NCBI RefSeq assembly: GCF_009649745.1
Contig: NZ_WJNG01000016.1
Location: forward strand, 46,285-110,284
DNA length: 64,000 nt
DNA from: Aquibacillus halophilus
GTDB lineage: Bacteria; Bacillota; Bacilli; Bacillales; Amphibacillaceae
Reading direction: 5' to 3'
Under the pieces are notes generated by a model. It saw nothing but the letters and a program-made list of their open reading frames with translations, ran no database searches and was not told where the DNA came from. This document shows positions 7,941 through 15,959 of this stretch, piece after piece (position 1 is the stretch's first letter; each line of letters opens with the position of its first letter). The position numbers were made by a program, and so were the translations under genes.

Positions 7941-9231
7941 GAAGAAATCTAAGCGACTGAAGTTTAATCAGTCGCTTCCCTATGTAGATGGAAAAGATAA
8001 AACTGGTAGCAATCAAATTATTATTATTTCATTAGCCACTGCTGTTTGTCTAATCGGTGATTCGATGCTGTATATTGTTCTACCAATATATTGGAGAGAA
8101 ATTGGGTTGGAATCATTAATAGAGGTAGGAATTTTATTATCAATAAACAGGTTTATTAGAATTCCGATTAATCCTGTTATTGGTGCGTTTTACAAAAGAT
8201 ATAATTTGAAAAGTGGCCTGATTATCGCGGTCATCATTGCGAGTATTACAACCATATCATATGGTATAGTTGAGGGATTTTGGATTTGGTTAATAATTAG
8301 AGCTTGTTGGGGAGTAGGGTGGTCCTTTTTCAAGTTAGGTACGATGTTATTTATTATTGAAAGAGGATCTGAGAATGGAAATAGAGGGCATTTTTTAGGA
8401 TTATACAATAGTCTCTATCGGATAGGAAGTATTATCGGAATGTTTTTTGGAGCTTTATTTGTTCAAATACATGGACTAACAATAACTTCAATTTTTTTCG
8501 GATTGATTGCGTTTTTTGCCATACCATTTATTATTTATTTTGTTCCGGTTGTTAAGGTGTCACAATTAAGTCCTGACTTTAAAACGATAAACAATATATT
8601 TAGAATTAAGAATCATTTTACATCTAAACAAGCACTATTGATTTTCGTCTCGGGATTTCTAATTATGCTATCACTTGAAGGAACCTTTACAGCAACCTTA
8701 AGTAGTATAATTGAAAGCAAATATGGTTTTGAAGTAACTCTATATTCTTTAATTATTGGTGCCGCCACTATTGGTGGATTCATACAATCATTAAAATGGT
8801 TTCTACTACCTTTTTTGTTTCCAATGCTAGGTAAGGTATTAGATCGGGAGAAAGAAAAAAGTAAATTGTTTTTATTTTTCTTGTCATTGACTATAGTATT
8901 TCTAATCTTTTTTTCTTTCGATTTAAACATATATTTATGGTTGGTCATTGTTTTTACTCTATTGCTACTGTCCTCAATTTTATTACTAATTGTTGATACG
9001 ATGGCAACGGAATTTGCAGACCTTTCCTCACATAAAGTTGACATTATAAGTTTTTACACAATTTCTCTTGATTTAGGTGCAGCTGTAGGACCAATAATTG
9101 GCTTCATGGTTGGCGGTATTGTTGGAATAGAAAACATTGGTTGGATGTCAGTTGTAATTGTCAGTATTGTAATTACTATGTGGTTTTCTAATAAAACTGA
9201 CATGGAAGAAAAAAACCAACGATTAGCCTAA
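7933..9231 (+). CDS. MFS transporter coupled to the flavoprotein
   Basis: About 432 residues with roughly 12 membrane segments. The first helix begins near residue 28 (IIIISLATAVCLIGDSMLYIVLPIYW), followed by NPVIGAFYKRYNLK, a weak motif A. The proposed GTG start overlaps the flavoprotein stop (GTGGTTAG), giving translational coupling; no strong ribosome site is seen and no ATG is present until inside the first helix. The N-terminal 26 codons contain a perfect 10-bp inverted repeat. Likely role: export of the product or substrate handled by the flavoprotein (inference from operon). Ends at a long nested terminator. Confidence 0.8.
   Translation: MVRKKSKRLKFNQSLPYVDGKDKTGSNQIIIISLATAVCLIGDSMLYIVLPIYWREIGLESLIEVGILLSINRFIRIPINPVIGAFYKRYNLKSGLIIAVIIASITTISYGIVEGFWIWLIIRACWGVGWSFFKLGTMLFIIERGSENGNRGHFLGLYNSLYRIGSIIGMFFGALFVQIHGLTITSIFFGLIAFFAIPFIIYFVPVVKVSQLSPDFKTINNIFRIKNHFTSKQALLIFVSGFLIMLSLEGTFTATLSSIIESKYGFEVTLYSLIIGAATIGGFIQSLKWFLLPFLFPMLGKVLDREKEKSKLFLFFLSLTIVFLIFFSFDLNIYLWLVIVFTLLLLSSILLLIVDTMATEFADLSSHKVDIISFYTISLDLGAAVGPIIGFMVGGIVGIENIGWMSVVIVSIVITMWFSNKTDMEEKNQRLA
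7951..7977 (+). repeat. Perfect 10-bp hairpin at the start of the MFS coding region
   Basis: AAGCGACTGA, 7-nt loop, TCAGTCGCTT, beginning about 10 bp after the flavoprotein stop. No T-run follows, so it is more likely a translation-control or mRNA-processing element than a terminator. Confidence 0.6.
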
Positions 9232-9268
9232 ATTGAATTTTTAGCGGAAATTTGAGAACTTAAAGATG

Positions 9269-9349
9269 AAGCTCCAAGTACGTACTGAAATATGATAGAT
9301 ACCTAGCGGTGGAGGTATATTTCAGTATCCTGGAGCTTTTACTTTTCTA
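9269..9349. terminator. Long nested terminator between convergent genes
   Basis: Three nested arm pairs: AAGCTCCA/TGGAGCTT, TACTGAAATAT/ATATTTCAGTA and ATACCT/AGGTAT, followed by TTTTACTTTT. It separates the MFS gene from the convergent PAS-GGDEF-EAL gene. Confidence 0.75.
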
Positions 9350-9373
9350 TTATTCTTAATCTAGTTTATATGC

Positions 9374-11461
9374 TTAAAGAATATGTTTATTTAACATTTT
9401 CTCGAATTCGTTTACAGGTTTCGGCTTGCTAAACAAATATCCTTGGAGTTCATCACATTTAAGTTGACGAAGTATTGTTAGTTGTTCTTCATATTCAACA
9501 CCTTCTGCAACTACATTCATATTGAGTTGTTTAGACAGGTTAGTGATGAATTGTGTAATTGCAGCACTTTCTTCATTAATATGAACATCTTTAACAAAAA
9601 GTTTATCCAATTTTATCGTTGAAAATTTATATTTCCTTAAATAGCCTAAAGAAGAATATCCTGTTCCGAAATCATCTAGTGCAATATGCACTCCAAGTTG
9701 TCTTATTGCTTCAATGGTTTTTAATGTTTCTGCTTCCTGCTCTATCAACATACTCTCTGTAATTTCAATTTCCAACCATTTTCCTTCAATTCGATTCTCT
9801 TGGAGCACAGTTGAAATGGTTTCAACTATATCCGTTTGCAACAACTGTCGGACCGAAAAATTGAGTGATACTTTGAGAGATTGATAACCTTCTTCCTGCC
9901 ATAACTTAAGTTGTCGACAAACTGACCGTAATACCCACTCCCCGATCGGTACAATGAGTCCTAATTCTTCTGCTAAATGGATAAAATCATCAGGGGGAAC
10001 TAGTCCACGGTTTGGATGGTGCCACCGAATAAGTGCTTCAGCACCTACAATTTGATTTGTCTGAGCATCTACTTTAGGTTGATAATATAATTCAAATTGA
10101 TCCTTAACTAGTGCTTTTCTAAGGTCATTTTGTAAAGAAAAAGTTTTGCTTGTGTTAATGTTCATCGTTGAAGTATACATTTCATGATGATTTTTCCCGT
10201 TTTGTTTTGCTAAGTACATCGCCACATCTGAATTTTTCAATAATGTTTTGATATCCTCGCCAGAATCCGGGTAAATACTTATCCCAATACTTGAAGTAGC
10301 GAATAGCTCGTAATTATTTATAATAAAGGGAAACTGAAGCTTCTCTTTAATGTTGGTGGCAACATTAATAACACGCTGGTCGTCTGTTAACTCTGAGATG
10401 ATAATGACAAACTCATCACCAGCAATTCTGGCAACCATATCTTTTTCAGAGACACAGCTTTTTAATACCTTTGATACTTCTTTCAACACTCTGTCGCCTA
10501 TATCGTGTCCTAATGTATCGTTAATAAATTTAAAACGATCCAAATCAATCAGTAGAACAGCTAATTTTGAATTAGTTTCCTTTGCTTTATTAAGCTCTAG
10601 TTCTAATTTGTCTTCGAAGAACCTACGATTTGGTAAACCGGTGAGGAAATCGTGATAAGCCATATGGTGAATTTCCTCGTGCGCTCTTTTAAGAGCAGTA
10701 ATATCATGATAATTGACAACAATCCCCTTTATATCTTCATTATGTATCAGATTCTTAGCACTTACCTCAACGTGTCTCCATTCACCGTTTTTATGTAATA
10801 ATCGCAATTCTGTCTTTATAACCTGATTAGGTTTATTAATTATTTCGACATATAGTTGCTTTGATCTTTCTAATTCATCGGGGTGAATTAATGAGTTATA
10901 TCCGGTTTGAACTTCGTCTGGGGCATAGCCGAATTCACGTTCCATCGACGGGCTCCGGTAAAAGACTTCACCGTCTTCATTTATTAGGCTAACAATGTCA
11001 TTTGAATTTTCTATTAATGAACGAAACTTCCGATCCTGTTGGTACACAAGTGACTCAAGTTCTTTTTGCTTACTAATGTCCTTACCTATTATGAAAAGAC
11101 CTAATGTTTCTCCATCATTCGAACTAATAGGAACAGCATCTGTATTAACTGTCCTTACTGTTTCATCCTTACTAATCATTCGAAATTCTCTTCTCGCAAT
11201 TTCACCATGAATAGACTTATTAAAGTTATTTTTCATACTAGATTTATCATCTTTATGAACGATGCTAAGAAAGCTTTTACCAGTTAATTCTTCACACCTA
11301 TATCCAGTAAGGTCGGTAAAACCTTGGTTACACTCTACAAAGTTACCATTAAAATCAAGTAGGTAAATAGCATCGGAATGAACCTCGAACATTTTGTGAA
11401 AAGGTAGATTCTTATTTTCAAGAAATGAATCTAATTTCTTTTTCTTTTCTAAATCTGTCAT
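9374..11461 (-). CDS. PAS-PAS-GGDEF-EAL cyclic-di-GMP protein
   Basis: About 695 residues. Two PAS/PAC modules near residues 20-135 and 140-260 (FVECNQGFTDLTGY, then FYRSPSMEREFGY); GGDEF domain near 270-425; EAL domain 440-695. The cyclase signature is AGDEF, one residue off GGDEF, and the inhibitory RxxD site reads SEKD. The phosphodiesterase motifs look complete: GAEALIRW, EITESML, LDDFGTGYSSL, AEGVE, QGYLF. It is therefore probably mainly a c-di-GMP phosphodiesterase, with a weak or regulatory GGDEF. No membrane segment: cytosolic sensor. ATG 11461 has AAAGGTGG upstream; GTG 11470 overlaps that site. Monocistronic. Confidence 0.93.
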   Translation of the reverse strand: MTDLEKKKKLDSFLENKNLPFHKMFEVHSDAIYLLDFNGNFVECNQGFTDLTGYRCEELTGKSFLSIVHKDDKSSMKNNFNKSIHGEIARREFRMISKDETVRTVNTDAVPISSNDGETLGLFIIGKDISKQKELESLVYQQDRKFRSLIENSNDIVSLINEDGEVFYRSPSMEREFGYAPDEVQTGYNSLIHPDELERSKQLYVEIINKPNQVIKTELRLLHKNGEWRHVEVSAKNLIHNEDIKGIVVNYHDITALKRAHEEIHHMAYHDFLTGLPNRRFFEDKLELELNKAKETNSKLAVLLIDLDRFKFINDTLGHDIGDRVLKEVSKVLKSCVSEKDMVARIAGDEFVIIISELTDDQRVINVATNIKEKLQFPFIINNYELFATSSIGISIYPDSGEDIKTLLKNSDVAMYLAKQNGKNHHEMYTSTMNINTSKTFSLQNDLRKALVKDQFELYYQPKVDAQTNQIVGAEALIRWHHPNRGLVPPDDFIHLAEELGLIVPIGEWVLRSVCRQLKLWQEEGYQSLKVSLNFSVRQLLQTDIVETISTVLQENRIEGKWLEIEITESMLIEQEAETLKTIEAIRQLGVHIALDDFGTGYSSLGYLRKYKFSTIKLDKLFVKDVHINEESAAITQFITNLSKQLNMNVVAEGVEYEEQLTILRQLKCDELQGYLFSKPKPVNEFEKMLNKHIL

Positions 11462-11893
11462 GGGGACCACCTTTATATGTAGTATTAGAAAAAAATATAA
11501 TGTAATTTTAACAAAAATGAGATGAAAAATCGCAGATTATGATTCTTGAATTTCCATTTGGACCATCAGCTATTATAAGAAAAGTCAATTGGATAAAATG
11601 AGAGGGGCAGGCTCATTACTTTATTGTATTTTTTCTGATTTGTTTTGAGTTACTATTCCCCTTGATAACCAGTTTGAAACCAGTATTAATAAGATCCATA
11701 TTAATGAGGAGGCTATTTAAACTACTATAAAAGAAGTATTAAGTACGGATTAGGTTTAAATTAAGCCTTAAATCTTCATTTCCAGGCTCTTTAGATGAAG
11801 TATATACCTAGGGATACATTACCTCTTTAATATTGTGTGATACCTTTAATAGTAAGATAAATTAGTTTTCTAATACTAGAAGAGGGTGTCCAC
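11462..11893. other. Intergenic region without a supported gene
   Basis: 432 bp, AT-rich. Both flanking genes point away from it, so it must hold two promoters. A weak AATGAG/CTCATT hairpin near 11600 is visible. No convincing ORF or RNA motif was found. Confidence 0.5.
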
Positions 11894-12889
11894 ATGAAAA
11901 AACTAATAGTGTTTTTATTAATGATAAGTATATTCTTGTTAGCTGCTTGTAACGAAGACAGTACAAGTAATGACGATGCTGAGAATGACTCGCAAATGGA
12001 CGTAAGTCAATCTGAAGAAGCGTCCTTGGAAAGTGATGACGACGAAGTAGAAGCCGCAGAAGAAGATACTACTGAGGATGAAAAAGAAAGTTCAGATGAT
12101 GAAGGGGATCTAGTAGATGCCCTTGATGTCAAGAGCATCCTAAAAAAATCTGCAGAAGCAATGGCGGAGGTTACAAGTTTTAAAGGAATAAGCAAATTTA
12201 TAGACGACAGTACGTTTAATGGCGTGGAAGAAAAAAGTGAATCAACTTTCACGATGGAAATTATCCTATCTGATCCAGCAGTAATGTACGCGAAAGCTTC
12301 TTCTGTTCTAAGTGAAACAGAAGAAGGTGACATGGAAATGTATATGAAAGATGGAACTTTGTATATTAACTCTGAAGAAAATTGGTTTTCGATGCCAACT
12401 GATTCAGGGTATGGAAGTTTGTACGAACAATATAATATGTATGAAGAAGAGCAGATTGAAGCATATGTAAACCAAAGTGATAGTTTCGAAGTTATCGATA
12501 ACGGTGATCATTATCTATTATCCTTTGCTGGTAATAATGAAGAGTATAAAAACGTTGTGATGGGTTCAAGCTTTGGAGCAACAAGTGAATTATTTAAAGA
12601 ACATTATGAAAACATGAAAATTAATAGCGGTACCTATGAGGTAAGCATTGATAAAGAGACATTTTATATGACAGAATATAAGTATGAATACGATTCAGAA
12701 ACGACAGGTGAATTAGGTGCAATTACACAATACAGTAAAGGAACTTATAGTCTTTCCGACTTCAATTCAATTGGTGAAATAACTGTACCTGAAGAGGTCA
12801 TTGAAAACGCACAATCAATGGGAGAATCATTTGTAGACATGCAAATCTTAAGAGGGAAATCGATTAACATTACCCGGGAAATATTTTAA
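11894..12889 (+). CDS. Putative lipoprotein, DUF6612-like
   Basis: About 331 residues. A 17-residue signal peptide ends in a lipobox LAAC, so the mature protein should be lipid-anchored outside the membrane. Residues 20-75 are a disordered linker of Glu, Asp and Ser. From about 80 onward the pattern (ILKKSAEAMAEVTSFKG, then DGTLYINSEENWFSMP) resembles LolA/LppX-like Bacillus lipoproteins annotated as DUF6612, with repeated amphipathic strands. Function unknown; an envelope lipid-carrier fold is a guess. AGAGGGTG precedes the ATG. Single gene with about 500 bp of decayed sequence downstream. Confidence 0.75.
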   Translation: MKKLIVFLLMISIFLLAACNEDSTSNDDAENDSQMDVSQSEEASLESDDDEVEAAEEDTTEDEKESSDDEGDLVDALDVKSILKKSAEAMAEVTSFKGISKFIDDSTFNGVEEKSESTFTMEIILSDPAVMYAKASSVLSETEEGDMEMYMKDGTLYINSEENWFSMPTDSGYGSLYEQYNMYEEEQIEAYVNQSDSFEVIDNGDHYLLSFAGNNEEYKNVVMGSSFGATSELFKEHYENMKINSGTYEVSIDKETFYMTEYKYEYDSETTGELGAITQYSKGTYSLSDFNSIGEITVPEEVIENAQSMGESFVDMQILRGKSINITREIF

Positions 12890-13183
12890 AAACTAAATCT
12901 GTATAATTACCAGGGTTAAGAATCCTAGATTCACAAATGTCATTTAAAGTATAAACCCCTTACTTAACTCGGACTTTCAATACTAATAAAAAAAAATTAA
13001 TAAAAGAACTTTCAGTGATATCATTTGTTTATTTAAGATGCTTAAACTAATTGTTCACAAAAAAACAAGCTTCCTTTATAAAGGGAATTGGCTATCTGTG
13101 TTGAATTAAACTATATACAATAACCTGTTTTAAGTTTATGGATCAACAGAATCTGTATAACAAAGAATTTGACAAAGTATAAG

Positions 13184-13362
13184 ATGTTCATTTGTGATGA
13201 ATGTAATAAGAGCATATTTGAGTCTATTAACGGGATGGTTGTGTTTATAGCACCTACTCTTATCGAGTTATCCCTTCCAATTGCAACTGGCGTATAGAGA
13301 ATAAAGAAGTTGAAACCATCTGGTACGCATTGAGTAATGCAAATGAAGAAATGAATCGATAA
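13184..13362 (+). pseudogene. Decayed small zinc-ribbon-like gene
   Basis: Frame 1 gives MFICDECNKSIFES with a CxxC; from about 13228 a second frame gives RDGCVYSTYSYRV and then NKEVETIWYALSNANEEM to a TAA at 13360. The two pieces join naturally with one frameshift plus an in-frame stop and would make a protein of about 58 residues. There is no good ribosome site. The flanking 12890-13183 holds no gene that I can support. Confidence 0.35.
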
Positions 13363-13389
13363 GAAGTTGGTTTGAGAGGAAGATATCAT

Positions 13390-13797
13390 ATGATTACCTA
13401 TCAAAAACTATTTGATTATATTGATTACTTTAAAACTATTTCTGAAGATGAAGTATGTCGCTGGGAGGGTGGAAAAAAGAGGGAGAATGATAACTTTTCT
13501 CTAGGCTATCCAGTTTATAATCAAAAATTTAAAAACTTTATAGATGACGTGTATGAAACAGAAATAATGGATGCAAATTATATAGAAACGTTGGAAAGAT
13601 ATCAATTAGCAATGTCGGATGAATTAAGAGGAGTTATTGATTCGGCGAACTTGCAGTTAACTAGAGCAATTCTAACTGTTTACGTACGTCAAGAACGATT
13701 CAGTGATGGTTTATGGGCTACCGCTGTGAAAGATAAAGTTTTTTACAAAATTCTATTAAGATTAAAAAAAATATCAGATGATCGACTGTCAGGTTAA
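13390..13797 (+). CDS. DUF6508-like protein
   Basis: About 135 residues, soluble and slightly acidic, no signal or membrane segment. The pattern LFDYIDYFKTISEDEVCRWEGG, then YPVYNQKFKNFIDDVYE and TAVKDKVFYKILLRL, resembles small Firmicute proteins listed as DUF6508; their function is unknown. ATG 13390 is preceded by GAGAGGAAG; TTG 13372 lies ahead of that site. It follows a decayed small gene and is followed by about 290 bp with only a hairpin. Confidence 0.65.
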   Translation: MITYQKLFDYIDYFKTISEDEVCRWEGGKKRENDNFSLGYPVYNQKFKNFIDDVYETEIMDANYIETLERYQLAMSDELRGVIDSANLQLTRAILTVYVRQERFSDGLWATAVKDKVFYKILLRLKKISDDRLSG

Positions 13798-14033
13798 CGC
13801 ACTAGAATCAGAAACAAAACACGAATGCTGCAAATGACTCTAGAGCCAACTAAATTTCAAGAGGATGTAAACGGGAACGTGCTGAAGATCATCATTTTAA
13901 TTACATGTCCTGTCGGGATAACACTTGAAAAAAGACATTAGATCTTAATGTGAAGGGAAAACAAGAACTATAAATGTACAAATCGCAACAAGCTTTTAGA
14001 TGTGTCCGACTTAATGAAGCTATAATTGGAGTC

Positions 14034-14067
14034 TAAAGCCCAAAACCTGTATGGTTTGGGGCTTTGG
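14034..14067. terminator. Hairpin at the end of the GerP-like minus-strand operon
   Basis: AAAGCCC-AAAACC and GGTTT-GGGGCTTT form an imperfect stem about 30 bp beyond the last minus-strand cluster gene. Trailing Ts are weak. 13801-14033 holds nothing recognisable. Confidence 0.5.
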
Positions 14068-14094
14068 TCGAATCTATTTAGCTTAATCAGTAAC

Positions 14095-14496
14095 TCAATT
14101 GCTATCATCTGTTGAATTATGATTATCATTATGCTCTAAATGATGTTCATCAATCAAGTCTAATACCCAGTCAGGTAAGTTATCCTTATCTTCTAAGATC
14201 ATGTCCATTAAATATTTCAAATTCATATGTGATTTTAGATCGTGTATGTCATTATTATTCCCATCAATTGTTCCTAACCCTTGATTATGTTTCTTGTAAC
14301 CTTTGAAGTTTGTTGGATAGTTATTACCAAAATTGATTGTACTTGCGTTTTCTAGTGTACCTACTTTGAACTCCTTAAAATGGAAAACAGGAGAAAATGG
14401 TGAAGAAGCTGTTTTTTTTTCTTCTTCCTCTGAGTTTGAATTTTCTGTATCACTTTTGTCGTTTAAATTGTAATCGTTATATGGAATTTCGCTCAT
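14095..14496 (-). CDS. GerPA/GerPF-related spore protein with acidic flanks
   Basis: About 133 residues. The core near residues 30-80 (VGTLENASTINFGNN, then NQGLGTIDGNNNDI) matches the cluster signature: hydrophobic strand, G/N-rich turn, N-x-GLG-x-[IV]-DG-N. The N-terminus is Asp/Glu/Ser-rich and the C-terminus is a helical acidic extension with several His residues, which the standard ~73-residue GerP proteins lack. ATG 14496 has AGGAAG 8 bp upstream; GTG 14505 would overlap the preceding gene. Last gene of the minus-strand operon. A spore-layer permeability or germination role is inferred from GerP proteins. Confidence 0.6.
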   Translation of the reverse strand: MSEIPYNDYNLNDKSDTENSNSEEEEKKTASSPFSPVFHFKEFKVGTLENASTINFGNNYPTNFKGYKKHNQGLGTIDGNNNDIHDLKSHMNLKYLMDMILEDKDNLPDWVLDLIDEHHLEHNDNHNSTDDSN

Positions 14497-14501
14497 GAAG
14501 A

Positions 14502-14855
14502 TCACTTCCTAAGGAAAGAATAGTCCACTATCTTGTTGTTTAGTTTAACTTGAATATCACTAATTTTTGATTGTTTCGGATCTGATTGCTTGATTTTATC
14601 TTTTTTCTCACTATCACTCTTGCTAGTTAAATTGTTACCGAAATTTACACTTCCGCTATTCTCTTTAATATCGACCTTTTCAAAATTAAAGGTCACTGGT
14701 ATATCTTTTAAATCCGATAAGTTAATGTCTGCATTTTCAATATTTATATTTATAACAATTCCGTCCGACTTTCTATTTAATTCTTCAATAAGGGACTTAA
14801 GTTGACTGAAGTCATAATTAGCTTGGAAGTTGATATCATTTTTATGTTCTGTCAT
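14502..14855 (-). CDS. Cluster protein with GerP-like core and N-terminal helix
   Basis: About 117 residues. The N-terminus is a predicted helix (DFSQLKSLIEELNRK) followed by alternating strands (IVININIENADINL), then VDIKENSGSVNFGNN, which mirrors the strand-turn segment of the neighbouring gene (ASTINFGNN). A basic, lysine-rich tail follows. The start overlaps the upstream gene by 14 bp and the stop TGA abuts the next ribosome site, so translation is coupled on both sides. It could play the GerPC-like structural role in this cluster, but I see no direct GerPC match. Confidence 0.5.
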   Translation of the reverse strand: MTEHKNDINFQANYDFSQLKSLIEELNRKSDGIVININIENADINLSDLKDIPVTFNFEKVDIKENSGSVNFGNNLTSKSDSEKKDKIKQSDPKQSKISDIQVKLNNKIVDYSFLRK

Positions 14856-15036
14856 TATTGATAATCATATTTTTTAAATTAGTTATTGAATTGTGGTCCC
14901 CATCAACTTCTCCCAAGCCCTCATTTTTAATAGATATACCTTTAAATCCATGCAAATTGTTTTGACCATGAAATATTCCGCTACAGCTTGAAACAGTCTC
15001 TACGTTTAATTTTTTTAAGTTCATAAGTGGTTCCAT
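14842..15036 (-). CDS. Small GerPA/GerPF-like protein
   Basis: 64 residues. Pattern LNVETVSSCSGIFHGQNN, then NEGLGEVDGDHNSITNL repeats the cluster signature: GIFxG and N-x-GLG-x-V-DG. A strong GGAGG site lies 8 bp before ATG 15036. Third gene of the minus-strand operon. Family members are usually about 70 residues and sit in the spore inner coat region; that role is transferred by analogy. Confidence 0.6.
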   Translation of the reverse strand: MEPLMNLKKLNVETVSSCSGIFHGQNNLHGFKGISIKNEGLGEVDGDHNSITNLKNMIINNDRT

Positions 15037-15075
15037 TTAAAATCCTCCAATCAGAGACGTTTTACTTACAAAAAC

Positions 15076-15315
15076 TTAATTAATTGATTTACTTAGTATA
15101 TGATCATAAATGTCATAATCATATACTACATTCAAGTTATTTGATTGTGGTGATTTACCTCTTTGATTAGTTCTGCATTTCCCTGAACCAGTATTATACT
15201 TTTCTTTGACATTCCAACCTTTCGATTCTGTTCTACCTATGAATACACCAGTATTCGAATCTAGACTAGTTACGTTAATATTATTAAATGAAATAAAATT
15301 TTCTTCATGTACCAT
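15076..15315 (-). CDS. Small GerPA/GerPF-like protein
   Basis: 79 residues. FISFNNINVTSLDSNTGVFIGRTESKGW matches the other members closely (INV...G-[VI]-FIG...W), ending in NVVYDYDIYD, a variant of the NVVxDPDxxD tail. The central glycine turn is less regular (NTGSGKCRTNQRG) than in its neighbours. AAGGGAG lies 12 bp before ATG 15315. Second gene of the minus-strand operon. Confidence 0.65.
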   Translation of the reverse strand: MVHEENFISFNNINVTSLDSNTGVFIGRTESKGWNVKEKYNTGSGKCRTNQRGKSPQSNNLNVVYDYDIYDHILSKSIN

Positions 15316-15342
15316 TTTTTAATCATACTCCCTTAAAAAATG

Positions 15343-15561
15343 TTATTTATACGACGGGGAATCAGTTGTGTCTGGATCGATAACAACATTACTGTTATTA
15401 GATGTTTGATTGTGGTTACCAGAAATTGTCCCAAGGCCATGATTTTGTTTACTAAAAGTCCTCCAAAATGACTGACTATTTGTTCCAATAAAAATGCCGG
15501 CATTTGATTCAATTACGTTCACATTTATTTCATCAAAGGATATAGGTGGATTTGTGTTGAT
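15343..15561 (-). CDS. GerPA/GerPF-like protein with unclear non-ATG start
   Basis: About 72 residues from 15561, the usual GerP length. ISFDEINVNVIESNAGIFIG, NHGLGTISGNHN and NVVIDPDTTDSP show the full signature. No ATG precedes the domain until an implausible one at 15777. GGGAGTGATCTTT is followed by ATC at 15561-15559 exactly where the last operon gene has AGGAAGTGATCTTC then ATG; GTG 15570 is the alternative. First gene of the minus-strand operon, just downstream of a SigK-like promoter. Start confidence is low; gene confidence is good. Confidence 0.65.
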   Translation of the reverse strand: MNTNPPISFDEINVNVIESNAGIFIGTNSQSFWRTFSKQNHGLGTISGNHNQTSNNSNVVIDPDTTDSPSYK

Positions 15562-15592
15562 AAAGATCACTCCCAAGTATCTACTAGTATAA

Positions 15593-15619
15593 AGTGTATG
15601 CGTTAAACACCCATAGGGT
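15593..15619 (-). promoter_or_regulatory. SigK-like promoter of the minus-strand GerP-like operon
   Basis: On the minus strand: AC, 17 bp, CATACACT, fitting the SigK pattern AC-N16/17-CATAnnnT. Within the spacer CTATGGGTGTTT (15605-15616) matches the GerE box RWWTRGGYNNYY in 11 of 12 positions. The first gene starts about 32-39 bp from the -10. Identified by eye using B. subtilis consensus sequences. Confidence 0.55.
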
Positions 15620-15631
15620 TCGTGCCCTAGA

Positions 15632-15657
15632 ACGATAAAGTGTACTTTACATATTAT
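15632..15657 (+). promoter_or_regulatory. SigK-like promoter of the plus-strand GerP-like pair
   Basis: AC, 16 bp, CATATTAT, again fitting SigK, about 44 bp before the plus-strand start at 15701. It lies back to back with the minus-strand promoter, so both arms would be switched on together late in the mother cell. Confidence 0.5.
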
Positions 15658-15700
15658 ATTAGTGTTTACTTTATTTATGAGGGAAGGGTGGAATATTAAT

Positions 15701-15949
15701 ATGACGGCACCAATTGTATTCAATATGATAAATGTTAACGGTGTAGAGAGTCTTGGCGGTGTTTTTATTGGCGACACGGCTGCAAATGGATGGGAAGTAC
15801 ATGAAAAACTAAATCAAAGTCAGGGGATGAACTTTGCTGGATTTGGGGGAGCCATTCCTGTGACTGGGAATTTTAATTATATTTATGATCCAGATGTTGT
15901 AGAAAATCCTCACAGTGAAATTGAAAACCAACCTGCAAGTGTAGTGTAG
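15701..15949 (+). CDS. GerPA/GerPF-like spore germination protein
   Basis: 82 residues. FNMINVNGVESLGGVFIGDTAANGW, then SQGMNFAGFGGAIPVTGNFNYIYDPDVVENP: the signature strand, the GD turn known in GerPA/GerPF, and a DPDVV tail. ATG 15701 has a GGGAAGGGTGG site 9 bp upstream; GTG 15662 is too far. First gene of the plus-strand arm, 10 bp ahead of the Hsp20-like gene. GerP proteins let germinants reach their receptors through the coat; the specific role here is inferred. Confidence 0.7.
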   Translation: MTAPIVFNMINVNGVESLGGVFIGDTAANGWEVHEKLNQSQGMNFAGFGGAIPVTGNFNYIYDPDVVENPHSEIENQPASVV

Positions 15950-15959
15950 GTGAGTTTTA

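Noticed and set aside
13111..13404. 97-codon minus-strand open frame
   Set aside because: Composition is unlike protein (Ile/Leu/Phe-rich), no ribosome site, and it overlaps a better plus-strand CxxC remnant and the DUF6508-like start.
14590..14805. Plus-strand open frame opposite a GerP-like gene
   Set aside because: Low-complexity Leu/Ser/Phe translation and no ribosome site; it mirrors the conserved minus-strand gene.
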